From Polaromonas sp. C04 (GTDB taxonomy: Bacteria; Pseudomonadota; Gammaproteobacteria; Burkholderiales; Burkholderiaceae_C), in the NCBI RefSeq assembly GCF_002002705.1, contig NZ_MUNS01000020.1:310001-374000 (forward strand): 64,000 bases of DNA, read 5' to 3'. The position numbers and the translations under genes are program-made. The notes beneath the pieces are model-generated. The model searched no databases and had not been told where the DNA came from. It worked only from the letters and a program-made list of their open reading frames with translations. How positions within the stretch are numbered: position 1 is the stretch's first letter; each line of letters starts with the position of its first letter. This document shows, piece by piece, positions 9,005-18,656 of this stretch.

Positions 9005-9610
9005 TCAATTCTCGGGTCGTGGCGGTTTTGGGCGTGGCGGCTTGCTGGTGTGCACGATCAGGGTCGCCTTTTCCATTTCGCCCGCGACCAGGTGCGGTAC
9101 CGCCTTCAGGGTGCGGGTGATGCAGTCCTCGATGGCGATGCGCTGTTCCGGCGAGGGTTTTTTTAGAACCCAGTTGATGACCTCTGCTTTGACGCCAGGG
9201 TGTCCGATACCCAGGCGCAGGCGCCAGTAGTCGGCCGAGCCCAGTTGCGCATGGATATCGCGCAGGCCGTTGTGCCCCGCGTGGCTGCCGCCCAGTTTCA
9301 GCTTGACCTGACCGGGCACCAGATCCAGTTCGTCGTGCACCACCAGGATTTCGCCGGGCTGGATCTTGAAGAAACGCGCCAGCGCTGCGACAGACTTGCC
9401 GGACAGGTTCATGAAGGTTTGCGGCTTCATGAGCCACAGCGGCTGGCCATGCAGCGTGGTTCGCGCGAGCAGCGCGTGGCAGCTCTTCTCAGGGGCAAGC
9501 GAGACCTTGAGTTCGCGCGCCAGTGCATCGATCCACCAGAACCCGGCGTTGTGCCGCGTGGCCTCGTATTCGGGCCCCGGGTTGCCAAGGCCGACAAACA
9601 GTTTGATCAT
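9005..9610 (-). CDS. pth: Peptidyl-tRNA hydrolase
   Basis: A 201-residue enzyme that releases peptides from peptidyl-tRNA dropped by ribosomes. Conserved features are [15 protein letters not shown] with Asn10 and catalytic His20, FMNLSGKSV, and [10 protein letters not shown] with the catalytic Asp. The C-terminus is Lys/Pro rich ([10 protein letters not shown]). It is downstream of rplY in the same direction, separated by a stem-loop, the usual rplY-pth pairing. Confidence 0.96.
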   Translation of the reverse strand: MIKLFVGLGNPGPEYEATRHNAGFWWIDALARELKVSLAPEKSCHALLARTTLHGQPLWLMKPQTFMNLSGKSVAALARFFKIQPGEILVVHDELDLVPGQVKLKLGGSHAGHNGLRDIHAQLGSADYWRLRLGIGHPGVKAEVINWVLKKPSPEQRIAIEDCITRTLKAVPHLVAGEMEKATLIVHTSKPPRPKPPRPEN

Positions 9611-9642
9611 GAAGCGCCATTATGAAGGTAGAGCCGCAAAAC

Positions 9643-9668
9643 AAACGGCCCACCGAAGTGGGCCGTTT
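9643..9668 (-). terminator. Stem-loop between rplY and pth
   Basis: Perfect 11-base arms AAACGGCCCAC and GTGGGCCGTTT around a 4-base loop, followed on the minus strand by GTTTTGC. Short T-run, so termination is probably partial and leaves some readthrough into pth. Confidence 0.65.
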
Positions 9669-9686
9669 GGGGCGAAGCCGCAGGCC

Positions 9687-10367
9687 TTATTTCTTGGCGG
9701 CCGGCGCTTTCGCGGCCGCAGCCGGAGCCTTCGCGGCAGCAGGGGCCGCAGCGGCATCCGCGGTCGCTGCGGGGGCAGCGGCTTCTTCCGGGGCAGCCTC
9801 TTCGGCACCCGCAACCATGACCACGGACACCACGACAGGGTTTTCCTTGCCATGGGTCACAACCGTCACGCCCTTGGGCAGGGTGATGTCATTGACGTGC
9901 AGCGACAGGCCCTTTTTCAGGCCGCTCAGGTCCACGCCAATGAACTCGGGCAGGTCGCCCGGCAGGCAGGAGACTTCGAGTTCGGAGATCACGTGGTTGA
10001 GCACGCAATTTTCGAGCTTGACGGCCTGCGATTCCTCGGCGCCGGTGAAGTGCAGCGGCACCTTCATGTGCAGCTTGGTGTTGGCATCCACACGCTGGAA
10101 ATCGATATGCAGCACGAGTTGCTTGAACGGGTGCATTTGCACGTTGCGCAGCAGCACCTTGCTGGTCTGGCCATTCAGTTCCATGTCCAGCACGGTGGAA
10201 TGGAAGGCCTCTTTTTTGATGGCATGCCACAGCGCGTTGTGATCGAGTTCGATCATTTGCGGCTCACCGCTGCCACCGTAAACAATGCCGGGCGTCTTGC
10301 CGGTAATGCGGAGACGGCGGCTCGCACCCGTACCCTGCTTGGCGCGCTCGAAGGCGACGAATTTCAT
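9687..10367 (-). CDS. rplY: 50S ribosomal protein L25 (long CTC form)
   Basis: A 226-residue L25/Ctc protein that binds 5S rRNA. The N-terminal L25 domain ([20 protein letters not shown], then GKTPGIVYG) is followed by the beta-rich C-terminal CTC domain with [15 protein letters not shown], and a 35-residue Ala/Lys/Pro tail after [11 protein letters not shown]. The long form with an alanine-rich tail is common in betaproteobacteria. Upstream AGGAG at about 10 bases supports the ATG. Confidence 0.96.
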   Translation of the reverse strand: MKFVAFERAKQGTGASRRLRITGKTPGIVYGGSGEPQMIELDHNALWHAIKKEAFHSTVLDMELNGQTSKVLLRNVQMHPFKQLVLHIDFQRVDANTKLHMKVPLHFTGAEESQAVKLENCVLNHVISELEVSCLPGDLPEFIGVDLSGLKKGLSLHVNDITLPKGVTVVTHGKENPVVVSVVMVAGAEEAAPEEAAAPAATADAAAAPAAAKAPAAAAKAPAAKK

Positions 10368-10418
10368 AACTCACTCCTGTAAGAGTCCACCGCGACCAGT
10401 GTGACTCCGGTTGAAAAG

Positions 10419-10437
10419 GGTCTGCAGATTGCAGACC
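10419..10437 (-). other. Intercistronic stem-loop between prs and rplY
   Basis: Perfect 8-base arms GGTCTGCA and TGCAGACC with a 3-base loop, followed on the minus strand by CTTTTC. It may attenuate or process the prs-rplY transcript; a full terminator is unlikely given the short T-run. Confidence 0.5.
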
Positions 10438-10452
10438 TGCTTTTTGCCCCGA

Positions 10453-11427
10453 TCAGAAAAGGGTTTCCTGATCCGAGAACAAACTCATGACCGAATCGCC
10501 CTTGGCAATGCGCTGGATCGTCTCGGCGATCAGCGGTGCCACGGACAACTGGCGGATTTTTTTGCAATTGCTGGCCGCAATGCTCAGCGGAATCGTGTCG
10601 GTGACCACCACTTCGTCCAGCCCCGGGCTGTTGGTGATGCGCTCGATCGCCGGGCCGGAAAAAATCGGATGGGTGCAATAGGCATAGACCTTTTTGGCAC
10701 CGCGCTCCTTCAATACTTCGGCCGCCTTCACCAGGGTGCCGGCCGTGTCGATCATGTCGTCCATGACCACGCAATTGCGGCCGTCGATCTCGCCGATCAC
10801 GTGCATGACTTCGCTCACGTTGGCCTTGGGCCGGCGCTTGTCGATGATCGCCATGTCGCAACCCAGCTGCTTGGCCAGCGCCCGGGCGCGAACCACGCCG
10901 CCAACATCGGGCGAGACCACGATCAGGTCCTCATAGTTTTGCCGGCGCAAATCACCCAGCAGCACGGGCGACGCATAAATGTTGTCGACCGGGATGTCGA
11001 AGAACCCCTGAATCTGGTCGGCGTGCAAATCCATGGTCAGCACGCGGGCCACGCCCACAGCCTGCAGCATGTTGGCCACCACCTTGGCGCTGATCGGCAC
11101 GCGTGCCGAACGCGGGCGCCGATCCTGCCGGGCGTAGCCAAAATACGGAATCACCGTGCTGATGCGCTCGGCCGATGCACGCTTGAGCGCATCCACGATG
11201 ATCAGCAGCTCCATCAGGTTCTCGTTGGTCGGCGCACAGGTGGACTGCACCACGAAAACGTCGCGGGCGCGCACGTTCTGGTTGATTTCCACGTTGACTT
11301 CGCCGTCGGAGAAGCGGCCTACGCTGGCCGCACCGACCTTGATGCCAAGGTGCTGCGCGATCTCGGCGGCCAGGCCAGGATTGGCGTTGCCCGTGAAAAT
11401 CATGAAATCAGGGTGATGAACCTGCAT
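10453..11427 (-). CDS. prs: Ribose-phosphate pyrophosphokinase
   Basis: A 324-residue enzyme making phosphoribosyl pyrophosphate from ribose 5-phosphate and ATP for nucleotide, His and Trp synthesis. Visible motifs are [10 protein letters not shown], the flexible-loop segment [11 protein letters not shown], the metal/pyrophosphate region [17 protein letters not shown], and the PRPP-binding loop [12 protein letters not shown]. Length matches family I Prs. It lies directly downstream of tRNA-Gln and ispE in the same direction. Confidence 0.97.
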   Translation of the reverse strand: MQVHHPDFMIFTGNANPGLAAEIAQHLGIKVGAASVGRFSDGEVNVEINQNVRARDVFVVQSTCAPTNENLMELLIIVDALKRASAERISTVIPYFGYARQDRRPRSARVPISAKVVANMLQAVGVARVLTMDLHADQIQGFFDIPVDNIYASPVLLGDLRRQNYEDLIVVSPDVGGVVRARALAKQLGCDMAIIDKRRPKANVSEVMHVIGEIDGRNCVVMDDMIDTAGTLVKAAEVLKERGAKKVYAYCTHPIFSGPAIERITNSPGLDEVVVTDTIPLSIAASNCKKIRQLSVAPLIAETIQRIAKGDSVMSLFSDQETLF

Positions 11428-11473
11428 GAGCGTCCCAGCGATCTAAGTTTTGTGCCTGTACGTCTAACGTATT

Positions 11474-11551
11474 TGGCAGGGGAGGAAGGATTCGAACCTT
11501 CGCATGCTGGAATCAAAATCCAGTGCCTTAACCAACTTGGCGACTCCCCTA
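11474..11551 (-). tRNA. tRNA-Gln (anticodon TTG)
   Basis: Reading the minus strand, a 7-base acceptor stem TAGGGGA/TCCCCTG closes a cloverleaf. The anticodon stem CTGGA/TCCAG holds loop TTTTGAT with anticodon TTG, the T-loop is TTCGAAT and CCA is encoded (11474-11476). It sits between ispE and prs, its usual place in Burkholderiales. Confidence 0.96.
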
Positions 11552-11595
11552 CACGGGTCGATGGCTGCCGTCTTGAGAACGTCAGCCACCCACCA

Positions 11596-12462
11596 TCAAT
11601 CGTCGCTGGTTGCCCATCCCACCAGAGGATGAACAGCCAAATTGCTGCATGCCCGCACATTCCAGCCCGCTGGCGCAAGCGCCCATCGCGCCGGGTCCGT
11701 TTCATGCCGCATTCGCGCAAACACCGCACTGCCTGAGCCTGTCATCCGCCCCTGCAATCCTTGCACCGCAAGCCATTCGAGCGCTTGCGTTACATCAGGG
11801 CAGAGCCTTTGGGCAACCGGCTGCAAGTCGTTTTGGCCAAAGCCAAAGGGGTCCGCAGCAAAGCCTGAAATTATAGCAGTTCCGGTGTCGCGTTTGAGGT
11901 CGTGCGCTGCGAAAATCAGGCGCGTTTCCAGTCCGGCCTGCGGTTTAACCACCACAAACCGGGCCGCCGGCAGCTGGAATTCACCCTCAAGCGGCGTTAT
12001 TTTCTCGCCGATTCCCTGCACCCAGGCGTTGTGCCCGCGCAAAAAAAACGGCACATCGGCACCCAGTTGCAGGCCAATATGCTCCAGCTTTGATAGCGGG
12101 AGGTGAAGATTCCATAAGCGGTTCAGGGCCAAAAGGCAGGAAGCTGCGTCGGAAGAGCCGCCGCCCATGCCGGCCTGGGCAGGTATCCGTTTGTCTACGC
12201 CCATGTGCACGCCCAGGTGCGGGGCCGCCAGGGCTTGCAGCGCCCGCGCCGCGCGCAGCGTCAGATCATCCAAGGGCAGGGCGGGGCCCAGGTCTTCGCG
12301 GCTGATGTGTCCGTCGGATCGCAATTCGAAGTGCAGCGCGTCGCACCAGTCCACCAGCATGAAAGCCGATTGCAGCAGGTGGTAGCCGTCCGCCCGCCGC
12401 CCCGTGATGTGCAGAAAAAGATTGAGTTTGGCCGGGGCCGGAACGTCATACAGCGCCTTCAT
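11596..12462 (-). CDS. ispE: 4-diphosphocytidyl-2-C-methyl-D-erythritol kinase
   Basis: A 288-residue GHMP-family kinase of the non-mevalonate isoprenoid pathway. The N-terminal PAPAKLNLFLHITGRRADGYH and the ATP-binding glycine-rich loop PAQAGMGGGSSDAASCLLAL are diagnostic, and GRMTGSGSAVFA is the third GHMP motif. It follows lolB with 21 bases between, in the conserved TPR-lolB-ispE-tRNA-prs order. Confidence 0.96.
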   Translation of the reverse strand: MKALYDVPAPAKLNLFLHITGRRADGYHLLQSAFMLVDWCDALHFELRSDGHISREDLGPALPLDDLTLRAARALQALAAPHLGVHMGVDKRIPAQAGMGGGSSDAASCLLALNRLWNLHLPLSKLEHIGLQLGADVPFFLRGHNAWVQGIGEKITPLEGEFQLPAARFVVVKPQAGLETRLIFAAHDLKRDTGTAIISGFAADPFGFGQNDLQPVAQRLCPDVTQALEWLAVQGLQGRMTGSGSAVFARMRHETDPARWALAPAGWNVRACSNLAVHPLVGWATSDD

Positions 12463-12483
12463 GGCGTGATTATCCCGGGGCGC

Positions 12484-12984
12484 TTATTTTTCCAGCGCCA
12501 GCCGCAGTTCGGCCGCGGGTGTGGGTGCCGAGCGCCGCGCCACCAGCCGCCCGCCGGCGAGTTGCGACAGGTCAGCCTGCCAGCCCGGCACGGGCGTGTT
12601 CACGCCTTGCAGCCAGTCGAACAGCGCTGCCACGGGAATGGCCGTGCCGATCGCATGGCGGACCAGTTCATCGAGCGAACCGAAATTGCGGGTCTGGTCG
12701 TTCGAGCGCAAGGTGGCGGAGCCCGGCGCCCAAGCCAGCACCGCCAGCGTGCTGCCCAGCGGGTTGTACAGTGCCAGTTCGCCGGTCTGGGCGTTGCCCT
12801 GGAGTTCGAAACCCGCCGAGAAGGACTGCGCCTGATCGGCGTCGACCCTGAGTGCGAGGCGGCCACTCCAGAATGAGTTATTTTGATTGTTTTGGTCTGT
12901 AGCCCTTATCGGGCTTTCGCATCCAGCTATAAAAAATAGAGCAACCACAAGCAGCCATCGACCTGGCTGGGGGCGCCATCTCAC
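12484..12984 (-). CDS. lolB: Outer-membrane lipoprotein receptor LolB
   Basis: LolB accepts lipoproteins from LolA and inserts them in the outer membrane. I chose the GTG at 12984, which overlaps the TPR-gene stop (GTGA), giving 166 residues. The lipobox is IAGC with Cys22 as the lipidated residue. The mature domain has WSGRLALRVD, the loop segment FSAGFELQGN and ELALYNPLGSTLAVL, and ends PAAELRLALEK. Unusually, residues 16-36, including the end of the signal peptide and the lipobox, are encoded by a copy of dispersed repeat family A, yet the lipobox is intact. Confidence 0.88.
   Translation of the reverse strand: MRWRPQPGRWLLVVALFFIAGCESPIRATDQNNQNNSFWSGRLALRVDADQAQSFSAGFELQGNAQTGELALYNPLGSTLAVLAWAPGSATLRSNDQTRNFGSLDELVRHAIGTAIPVAALFDWLQGVNTPVPGWQADLSQLAGGRLVARRSAPTPAAELRLALEK
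12878..12940 (-). repeat. Dispersed repeat family A, copy inside lolB
   Basis: Minus-strand reading gives CTATTTTTTATAGCTGG, a short spacer with AGCCC, then GATAAGGGCTACAGACC and an A/T-rich end AAAACAATCAAAATAA. AGCCC and GGGCT can pair. The copy is translated in frame across the LolB lipobox. Confidence 0.7.
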
Positions 12985-14738
12985 AGTTTCACGCGCAGGC
13001 GCTTGAGCGTGGCCTGCAGGGTTTCGTTGTTGGTATCGGCCAGCTGCCCCTCCTTCCAGACGGAAAGGGCGCGCTCGCGCTGCCCCAGGCTCCACAGGAC
13101 TTCACCCAGATGGGCCGCAATTTCGGTATCGGGCTTGGTCTTGTAGGCGCCCTCCAGAAGGCGTGCGGCCTCCTCCTTGTTGCCCATGCGAAATTCGACC
13201 CAGCCCAGGCTGTCGATGATGAAGGGGTCGCTGGGTGCGTATTCCAGCGCCTTTTGAATCAGCTGCTTGGCCTCGGGCAGGCGCTCGCCGCGATCGGCCA
13301 GCGAATAACCCAGGGCGTTGTAGGCCTGAGCGTCGTCCGGTTTGAGGGCGATGAGCTGGCGCAGCAGCCGTTCCATATCGGCCGGATGGTTCAGCTTTTC
13401 CGCCAGCATGGCCTGGTCATAGAGCAGGTCGGCGTCCTGGGGGGCCTGCGCCGAGGCGGTCCCGAGCAAATCGTAGGCGGCCTGGTACTTCTTGTTGTCG
13501 CGCAGCAATTGCACCTCGGCCATGAGTTTCGCTCTGGCGTCGTCGGGCGTGCGCTCGGGGATGCTGCGGATCAGCGCGAGCCCATCGTCGAGTTTGCCCT
13601 GCCTGGCCAGAATCGATGCGCGCTGGCTTTGCACGCTGACCAGGTCCTGTGAATTGTCAATCCGGTCGAGCCAGGCCTGAGCCGTCGGGTAGTCGCTGCG
13701 CTTCTCGGCAATCTGCGACAGGGACAGGTAGGCCGGTAGCAGGCCGCGGTCGCGTTCTTCGCCCTGTTTTTGTGCCTTGATCAAATCCACGTAATGTTTC
13801 AGGGAGGCTTCGGCGGCGCTGCTCTGCTTGTTCTGTTCCTGCAGTGCGCCCTGGACCAGCCAGGCTTGTGCAAAATCGGGCTGCGAGGTGGTCAGGATCT
13901 GCAGCTGCTGGCCGGCCTCAGGGTAGCGCTGGGCATCGAGCAGCACGCGCACGTAGGCCATGCGCACCTCGGGCGCGGGGGTGCCCTCGTCGAGATATTT
14001 GCGCACGATGGGCTCGGCCGGCGGCACTTTGGAGCCCATCATCTCAAGGGCCAGCAGGGCGGGGCCTTCAGACCGCGGGTCCAGGGCCTGCCCGCGGCGT
14101 GCCGCATCCAGGGCGCCCGCCGTGTCGTCGGCCGCAAGCCGCATGCTGCCAACCGTCGTCCAGGCCGCGGCGCCCGTTGCCGGCTGGGCCAGCTCGTTGG
14201 CCAACGCCTTTTCCACCACGCTGGCCGCCAATTTTTTGTCGGACGCGCGCGCGTAGATGCGTGGAATGGCCGATATGGCAGCGTTGCGCTTGTCCGGGGT
14301 GGCCATCGCAATCTCGGCCTTGAGCGGCGCCGTGCTGTCGTCGATGCGGTTCAGCGCAACCAGGATCTGCAGCACCAGCCGGTTAGCCTGGCGCGACTGG
14401 GGCTGGGCCTGTTTCCAGGCGCGGGCCGCCTGTAGCGCCGACTCGCCGGAACGGGCCTGCAGGGCAATGTCCACGGCGCGCTGGTACAGCGCCGCATCGT
14501 TGGTTTTGCGCGCAGCGTCGAGGATCAGGGAGTACCCGGCACCGGGCTCGCCCTCTTCGACCTTGATATCTGCCAGCAGAAGCTGGTAAAACAGATTTGC
14601 GTCCATCGCCGAGTTGACGGGCGGCGGCGCAGGGGTGTTGTCCGCGGGGCTTTCGGCCCGCGCCGCCAGGGCGATCGCCGCCAGTGCGGCTAGTACGAGA
14701 GGGCGTGCAAGGCAGTTAAATCGCTTCATCCGAACCAT
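12981..14738 (-). CDS. Exported tetratricopeptide-repeat protein
   Basis: A 585-residue protein with an N-terminal signal peptide (KRFNCLARPLVLAALAAIAL, cleavage after ARA-E) and TPR-like helices along its whole length; clear units include DAQAYNALGYSLADRGERLP and DPFIIDSLGWVEFRMGNKEE. Its partner is not known. It is coupled to lolB by a GTGA overlap, an arrangement conserved in betaproteobacteria, which hints at a role in the cell envelope (inference). The start could be M1 or M4; M4 gives a signal peptide beginning MKRF. Confidence 0.85.
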   Translation of the reverse strand: MVRMKRFNCLARPLVLAALAAIALAARAESPADNTPAPPPVNSAMDANLFYQLLLADIKVEEGEPGAGYSLILDAARKTNDAALYQRAVDIALQARSGESALQAARAWKQAQPQSRQANRLVLQILVALNRIDDSTAPLKAEIAMATPDKRNAAISAIPRIYARASDKKLAASVVEKALANELAQPATGAAAWTTVGSMRLAADDTAGALDAARRGQALDPRSEGPALLALEMMGSKVPPAEPIVRKYLDEGTPAPEVRMAYVRVLLDAQRYPEAGQQLQILTTSQPDFAQAWLVQGALQEQNKQSSAAEASLKHYVDLIKAQKQGEERDRGLLPAYLSLSQIAEKRSDYPTAQAWLDRIDNSQDLVSVQSQRASILARQGKLDDGLALIRSIPERTPDDARAKLMAEVQLLRDNKKYQAAYDLLGTASAQAPQDADLLYDQAMLAEKLNHPADMERLLRQLIALKPDDAQAYNALGYSLADRGERLPEAKQLIQKALEYAPSDPFIIDSLGWVEFRMGNKEEAARLLEGAYKTKPDTEIAAHLGEVLWSLGQRERALSVWKEGQLADTNNETLQATLKRLRVKL

Positions 14739-14769
14739 AATAATCCAAGCTTGTTAATTCTTCGTATCC

Positions 14770-15585
14770 ATGCCTGAACTACCCGAGGTCGAGGTCACCC
14801 GGCTGAGCTTTGCCGATCGGATCGCGGGCGCGCGCATCGATGGCGCGCGCCTGGGCAAGCCACTGCGGTGGGCGCTGGGTTGTGACCCGGCCCAGCTCGC
14901 CGGGCGAACCGTGCGGGGCGTGCGCCGCAGGGGGAAATACCTGCTGCTCGACCTGGATCATGGCCTGTTGCTGCTGCATCTGGGCATGTCGGGCAGCTTG
15001 AGCTTCGCCGCCAGCCAGCCGCCGGCGGGCGTTCACGACCACTTTGATCTGCTGACGAGCCGGGGCGTGCTGCGCCTGCACGATCCGCGCCGGTTTGGCG
15101 CCGTGGTGTACGCCGACAATCAAGCCGCGCCGGTGGCGGCCCGGTTGCTGGGCAAACTCGGCATGGAGCCGCTCGGCCCCGATTTTGGCCTGCAGGCGTT
15201 CCATGCGGGGCTGAAGCGGCACCAAGCGGCGATCAAGCAGATCCTGCTGGCCGGCGAGGTCGTGGTGGGCGTGGGCAACATCTACGCCTGCGAGGCGCTG
15301 TTCCTGGCCGGAATCCGCCCCACCGTGCGGGGCGCGCGCATCAGCAGGCCTCAGGCGGCGCGTTTGTATGTCGCGATACGGGATGTACTGGCGCGAGCCG
15401 TCCAAAAGGGAGGCAGCACGCTGCGCGATTTTTCCAATGCGCAGGGCGAGAGCGGCTACTTCCAGCTGGAGGCCATGGTGTATGACCGCGCCGGCCAGCC
15501 ATGTCGGGTGTGCGGTGTCGGCATCAAATTGTTGCGCCAGGGCCAGCGTTCCACCTATTTTTGCCCGGCCTGCCAGAGGTACTGA
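14770..15585 (+). CDS. mutM: Formamidopyrimidine-DNA glycosylase
   Basis: A 271-residue base-excision repair enzyme removing 8-oxoguanine. It begins MPELPEVEV with catalytic Pro2 (after Met removal) and Glu3, contains the helix-two-turn-helix [15 protein letters not shown], and ends with the zinc finger CRVCGVG...CPACQR. Length is normal. It is transcribed divergently from the TPR-lolB operon. Confidence 0.97.
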   Translation: MPELPEVEVTRLSFADRIAGARIDGARLGKPLRWALGCDPAQLAGRTVRGVRRRGKYLLLDLDHGLLLLHLGMSGSLSFAASQPPAGVHDHFDLLTSRGVLRLHDPRRFGAVVYADNQAAPVAARLLGKLGMEPLGPDFGLQAFHAGLKRHQAAIKQILLAGEVVVGVGNIYACEALFLAGIRPTVRGARISRPQAARLYVAIRDVLARAVQKGGSTLRDFSNAQGESGYFQLEAMVYDRAGQPCRVCGVGIKLLRQGQRSTYFCPACQRY

Positions 15586-15636
15586 GGCCGCCGGCCCGCG
15601 TCAATGCTATAACCCAAAGCTAGGCAGGGAGACACA

Positions 15637-17598
15637 GTGCGCAATTCCTTCGGTGACCAGTTCGATCAACATGGTACGTGGCGGCGTGATTTTGCCCTGC
15701 GCCTGAAGCTTCTGGCCGAATGGATGAAGGATCATGAACTGATGGACGCGGCCGTTGAAGAGCGCTTGCACCAGATCGAAGGCCGGATGCGCACCGACAA
15801 GGTCATGGTCGCCTTCGTGGGCGAGTTTTCGCGCGGCAAGTCGGAGCTGATCAACGCGATTTTCTTTGCCGGCTATAAACGGCGCATCATGCCGGCCAGC
15901 GCAGGGCGCACCACGATGTGTCCGACCGAGCTGGGTTACGACGCCGACGTTCCGCCCTGTTTGCGCCTGTTGCCGATCGAGACACGGCTGCAGCCGAAAG
16001 CGTTGACGGAGTGGCGCGCCGTGCCCGAGAAATGGACGCGTATCGACCTCGATGTGAACAACCCGGCCGAGCTTGCACAGGCCCTCGAAAAAGTGGCGGA
16101 GGTGCGCATCGTCAGCCGCGAAGAGGCGCGGGCATTGGGCTTCTGGCACGACATGACGCCCGAAGACAATCCGCCGGTGGACGCCTACGGCCTGGTGGAG
16201 GTGCCCCGCTGGCGCCATGCCCTGGTGAATATGGCGCATCCTTTGCTCAAGCAGGGCCTTGTGATCCTCGACACACCAGGTCTGAACGCCATCGGCGCCG
16301 AGCCCGAATTGACCGTGAGCCTGATCCCGCAGGCGCAGGCGGTGGTTTTCATCCTGGCGGCCGATACCGGTGTGACCAAATCCGACATGGCCATCTGGCG
16401 CGAGCACTTGGTCACCGACAGTGACCATGCCGATGCGCGGCTGGTCGTGCTCAACAAGATCGACACCTTGTGGGACGAACTCAGCACCCCTGCGCGGGTG
16501 CGCGAGCAGATCGAGCGCCAGTGCGCCGCAACGGCCGAGCTACTGGGTATTTCCCCGGAGCAGGTTTTTCCCGTCTCCGCGCAAAAGGGTCTTTTGGCCA
16601 AGGTGACCGACGATGCGGCGCTGCTGCGGGAGAGCCGGCTGCCGGCGCTGGAGGCGGCGCTGGGCGTGGGGCTGCTGGGCCGGCGCCAGGGCATTCTGCG
16701 CAGCGAGATGTCGGCCGGTATTGCCGACTTGCGCGCGCAAGCCGGCCGGGTGATGCAGATTCGCCGCCGTGACCTTGCCGAGCAGGCGCTGGAGCTCAAG
16801 GGCCTGCGCGGCAAGAACGCAGCGGTGATCAATCACATGCGGGCGCGAGTCCACCAGGAACAGATCGAGTTCGATGTGAGTGGGGCCAAGATCCACGCGA
16901 TTCGGTCGGTTCACCTCAGGCTGCTGCGGGAGTTGTTCACAATTCTCGGGGCGTCCACGCTGAAGGCGGAATTGGGCGATCTGAACCGGGCGCTGCGCCA
17001 GCGGGGCATCAAGCTGGGCGTCAAAAAAGCCTACAACCAGACTTTTCAGCGTCTGCGTGAGGGGCTGGGCCGGGCCCAGGCGACGGGCATCGAAATCCAG
17101 ACCATGTTCGTTGCGATCTTCCGCCAGTTGAATGCGGAGCACGGGTTTTCACTGCAGCCGCCCAAGGAGCCGGACCTGCTGCGTTTCGAGCGCGATCTTG
17201 AACTGGTTGAGCGCAGCCACCTGCAATACCTGGGCGTCTCCAACGCGCTCAAGCTGGCGACGCCCGAATTTGCGGATCGCCTGGTGCGGGCACTGGCAAC
17301 GCGCTTGCGGGCGGTCTATGAATCCGCGCTGAGCGAGGTGGAGCTGTGGAACAAGTCGGCCGCGGCCCAGCTCGATGTGCAGCTGCGTGAACGTCGTCGC
17401 AATTTCGGCCATCGCCTGGAAGCCATCGAGCGCATCCAGCAGGCGGCCACAGGGCTGGACGAACGCATTGCAGACATTGTCCAGCAGGAGGCGGCGCTCA
17501 ATCAGCTCGATGCCAGGCTGCTGGTGTTGACGGAGCGCCTGCTGGATGTGCCGCAATCCGACGAACCGGTGGTTTTCGCCGCTCTCAAAACGGCATGA
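15637..17598 (+). CDS. Dynamin-like large GTPase
   Basis: A 653-residue bacterial dynamin-family protein. G1 is GEFSRGKSELINA, G2 probably the Thr in AGRTTMCPTE, G3 DTPGLN and G4 NKID. Long helical regions follow (residues about 330-640) with likely coiled coils. Such proteins act on membranes; their exact role is unknown. GTG start at 15637. Its stop overlaps the mutY start (ATGA), so both are expressed together, a pairing seen in related genomes. Confidence 0.87.
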   Translation: MRNSFGDQFDQHGTWRRDFALRLKLLAEWMKDHELMDAAVEERLHQIEGRMRTDKVMVAFVGEFSRGKSELINAIFFAGYKRRIMPASAGRTTMCPTELGYDADVPPCLRLLPIETRLQPKALTEWRAVPEKWTRIDLDVNNPAELAQALEKVAEVRIVSREEARALGFWHDMTPEDNPPVDAYGLVEVPRWRHALVNMAHPLLKQGLVILDTPGLNAIGAEPELTVSLIPQAQAVVFILAADTGVTKSDMAIWREHLVTDSDHADARLVVLNKIDTLWDELSTPARVREQIERQCAATAELLGISPEQVFPVSAQKGLLAKVTDDAALLRESRLPALEAALGVGLLGRRQGILRSEMSAGIADLRAQAGRVMQIRRRDLAEQALELKGLRGKNAAVINHMRARVHQEQIEFDVSGAKIHAIRSVHLRLLRELFTILGASTLKAELGDLNRALRQRGIKLGVKKAYNQTFQRLREGLGRAQATGIEIQTMFVAIFRQLNAEHGFSLQPPKEPDLLRFERDLELVERSHLQYLGVSNALKLATPEFADRLVRALATRLRAVYESALSEVELWNKSAAAQLDVQLRERRRNFGHRLEAIERIQQAATGLDERIADIVQQEAALNQLDARLLVLTERLLDVPQSDEPVVFAALKTA

Positions 17599-18638
17599 CC
17601 GCCGGGCCGCAGGAGTTTGCCGCCCGCGTGGTGGGCTGGCAAAGGACGCATGGCCGCCGCGGCCTGCCGTGGCAGGACACACGGGACCCTTATCGGGTCT
17701 GGCTCTCGGAAATCATGCTGCAGCAGACGCAGGTGGCTACCGTTCTCGATTATTTCCCGCGTTTCCTGCGGCGTTTCCCTGACGTGAAGGCGCTCGCAAA
17801 GGCCAGCCTGGACGACGTGCTGGCGCTGTGGAGCGGGCTCGGCTATTACAGCCGTGCGCGCAACCTGCACCGCTGTGCCGTCGCCGTGGTGACGCAGCAT
17901 GGCGGCGAGTTTCCGCCCAGTGCGCAGCAGCTGCAAACCCTGCCGGGCATCGGGCGCTCGACCGCGGGCGCCATCGCGGCGTTTTGTTTTGGCGAGCGGG
18001 TCGCCATTCTGGACGGCAATGTGAAGCGTGTCCTGACCCGTGTCTTGGGTTTTGATGCCGATCTGGCCGTGGCTACCAACGAGCGCGCCCTATGGGATCA
18101 GGCTACCGCCTTGTTGCCGCACCACTCACTGGCGCAGGCCATGCCGCGTTACACCCAGGGCCTGATGGATCTCGGGGCCACCATTTGCCTGGCGCGCAAT
18201 CCGGACTGCCTGATCTGCCCGCTGCGCGAGCTTTGCATCGCGCAGCAACGGGGCGAGCCGGAAAATTATCCCGTCAAGACCCGCAAGCTCAAGCGCGGCG
18301 CGCAATCGCTCTGGCTGCTGCTGGCGCACGCGGCCGATGGCGCCGTCTGGCTGGCGAAGCGGCCGACACCGGGCGTCTGGGCCGGCTTGTACTGCCTGCC
18401 CGTGTTCGAGAGCCGCGAGGCACTGCAGGCGCAGCTGCCTGTGCGGATTCGGGCGCGCCTGCACGACGCGCCGGCGTTCACCCATGTTTTGACGCACAAG
18501 GACTTGCACCTGCATCCGGTGACGGTGCAATTGCCAGTCAGTGCAAAGACGGGCCTTGAGGGCGCCTGGTTTGCCGCAGATCAGTGGCCCGGCCTGGGGC
18601 TGCCCGCGCCGATTCGCAAGCTGTTGAGTCAGCGTTGA
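17595..18638 (+). CDS. mutY: A/G-specific adenine glycosylase
   Basis: A 347-residue repair enzyme that removes adenine opposite 8-oxoguanine. It has the catalytic region SEIMLQQTQVATV (Glu), the helix-hairpin-helix LPGIGRSTAGAIAAF with the catalytic Asp in ILDGNVKRV, a 4Fe-4S cluster set C-x6-C-x2-C-x5-C in CLARNPDCLICPLRELC, and the C-terminal Nudix-like 8-oxoG recognition domain (THVLTHKDLHLHPV). With mutM nearby it forms part of the GO repair system. It converges on rapZ. Confidence 0.97.
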   Translation: MTAGPQEFAARVVGWQRTHGRRGLPWQDTRDPYRVWLSEIMLQQTQVATVLDYFPRFLRRFPDVKALAKASLDDVLALWSGLGYYSRARNLHRCAVAVVTQHGGEFPPSAQQLQTLPGIGRSTAGAIAAFCFGERVAILDGNVKRVLTRVLGFDADLAVATNERALWDQATALLPHHSLAQAMPRYTQGLMDLGATICLARNPDCLICPLRELCIAQQRGEPENYPVKTRKLKRGAQSLWLLLAHAADGAVWLAKRPTPGVWAGLYCLPVFESREALQAQLPVRIRARLHDAPAFTHVLTHKDLHLHPVTVQLPVSAKTGLEGAWFAADQWPGLGLPAPIRKLLSQR

Positions 18639-18656
18639 GTCGGGCCTGGGGCGGGC

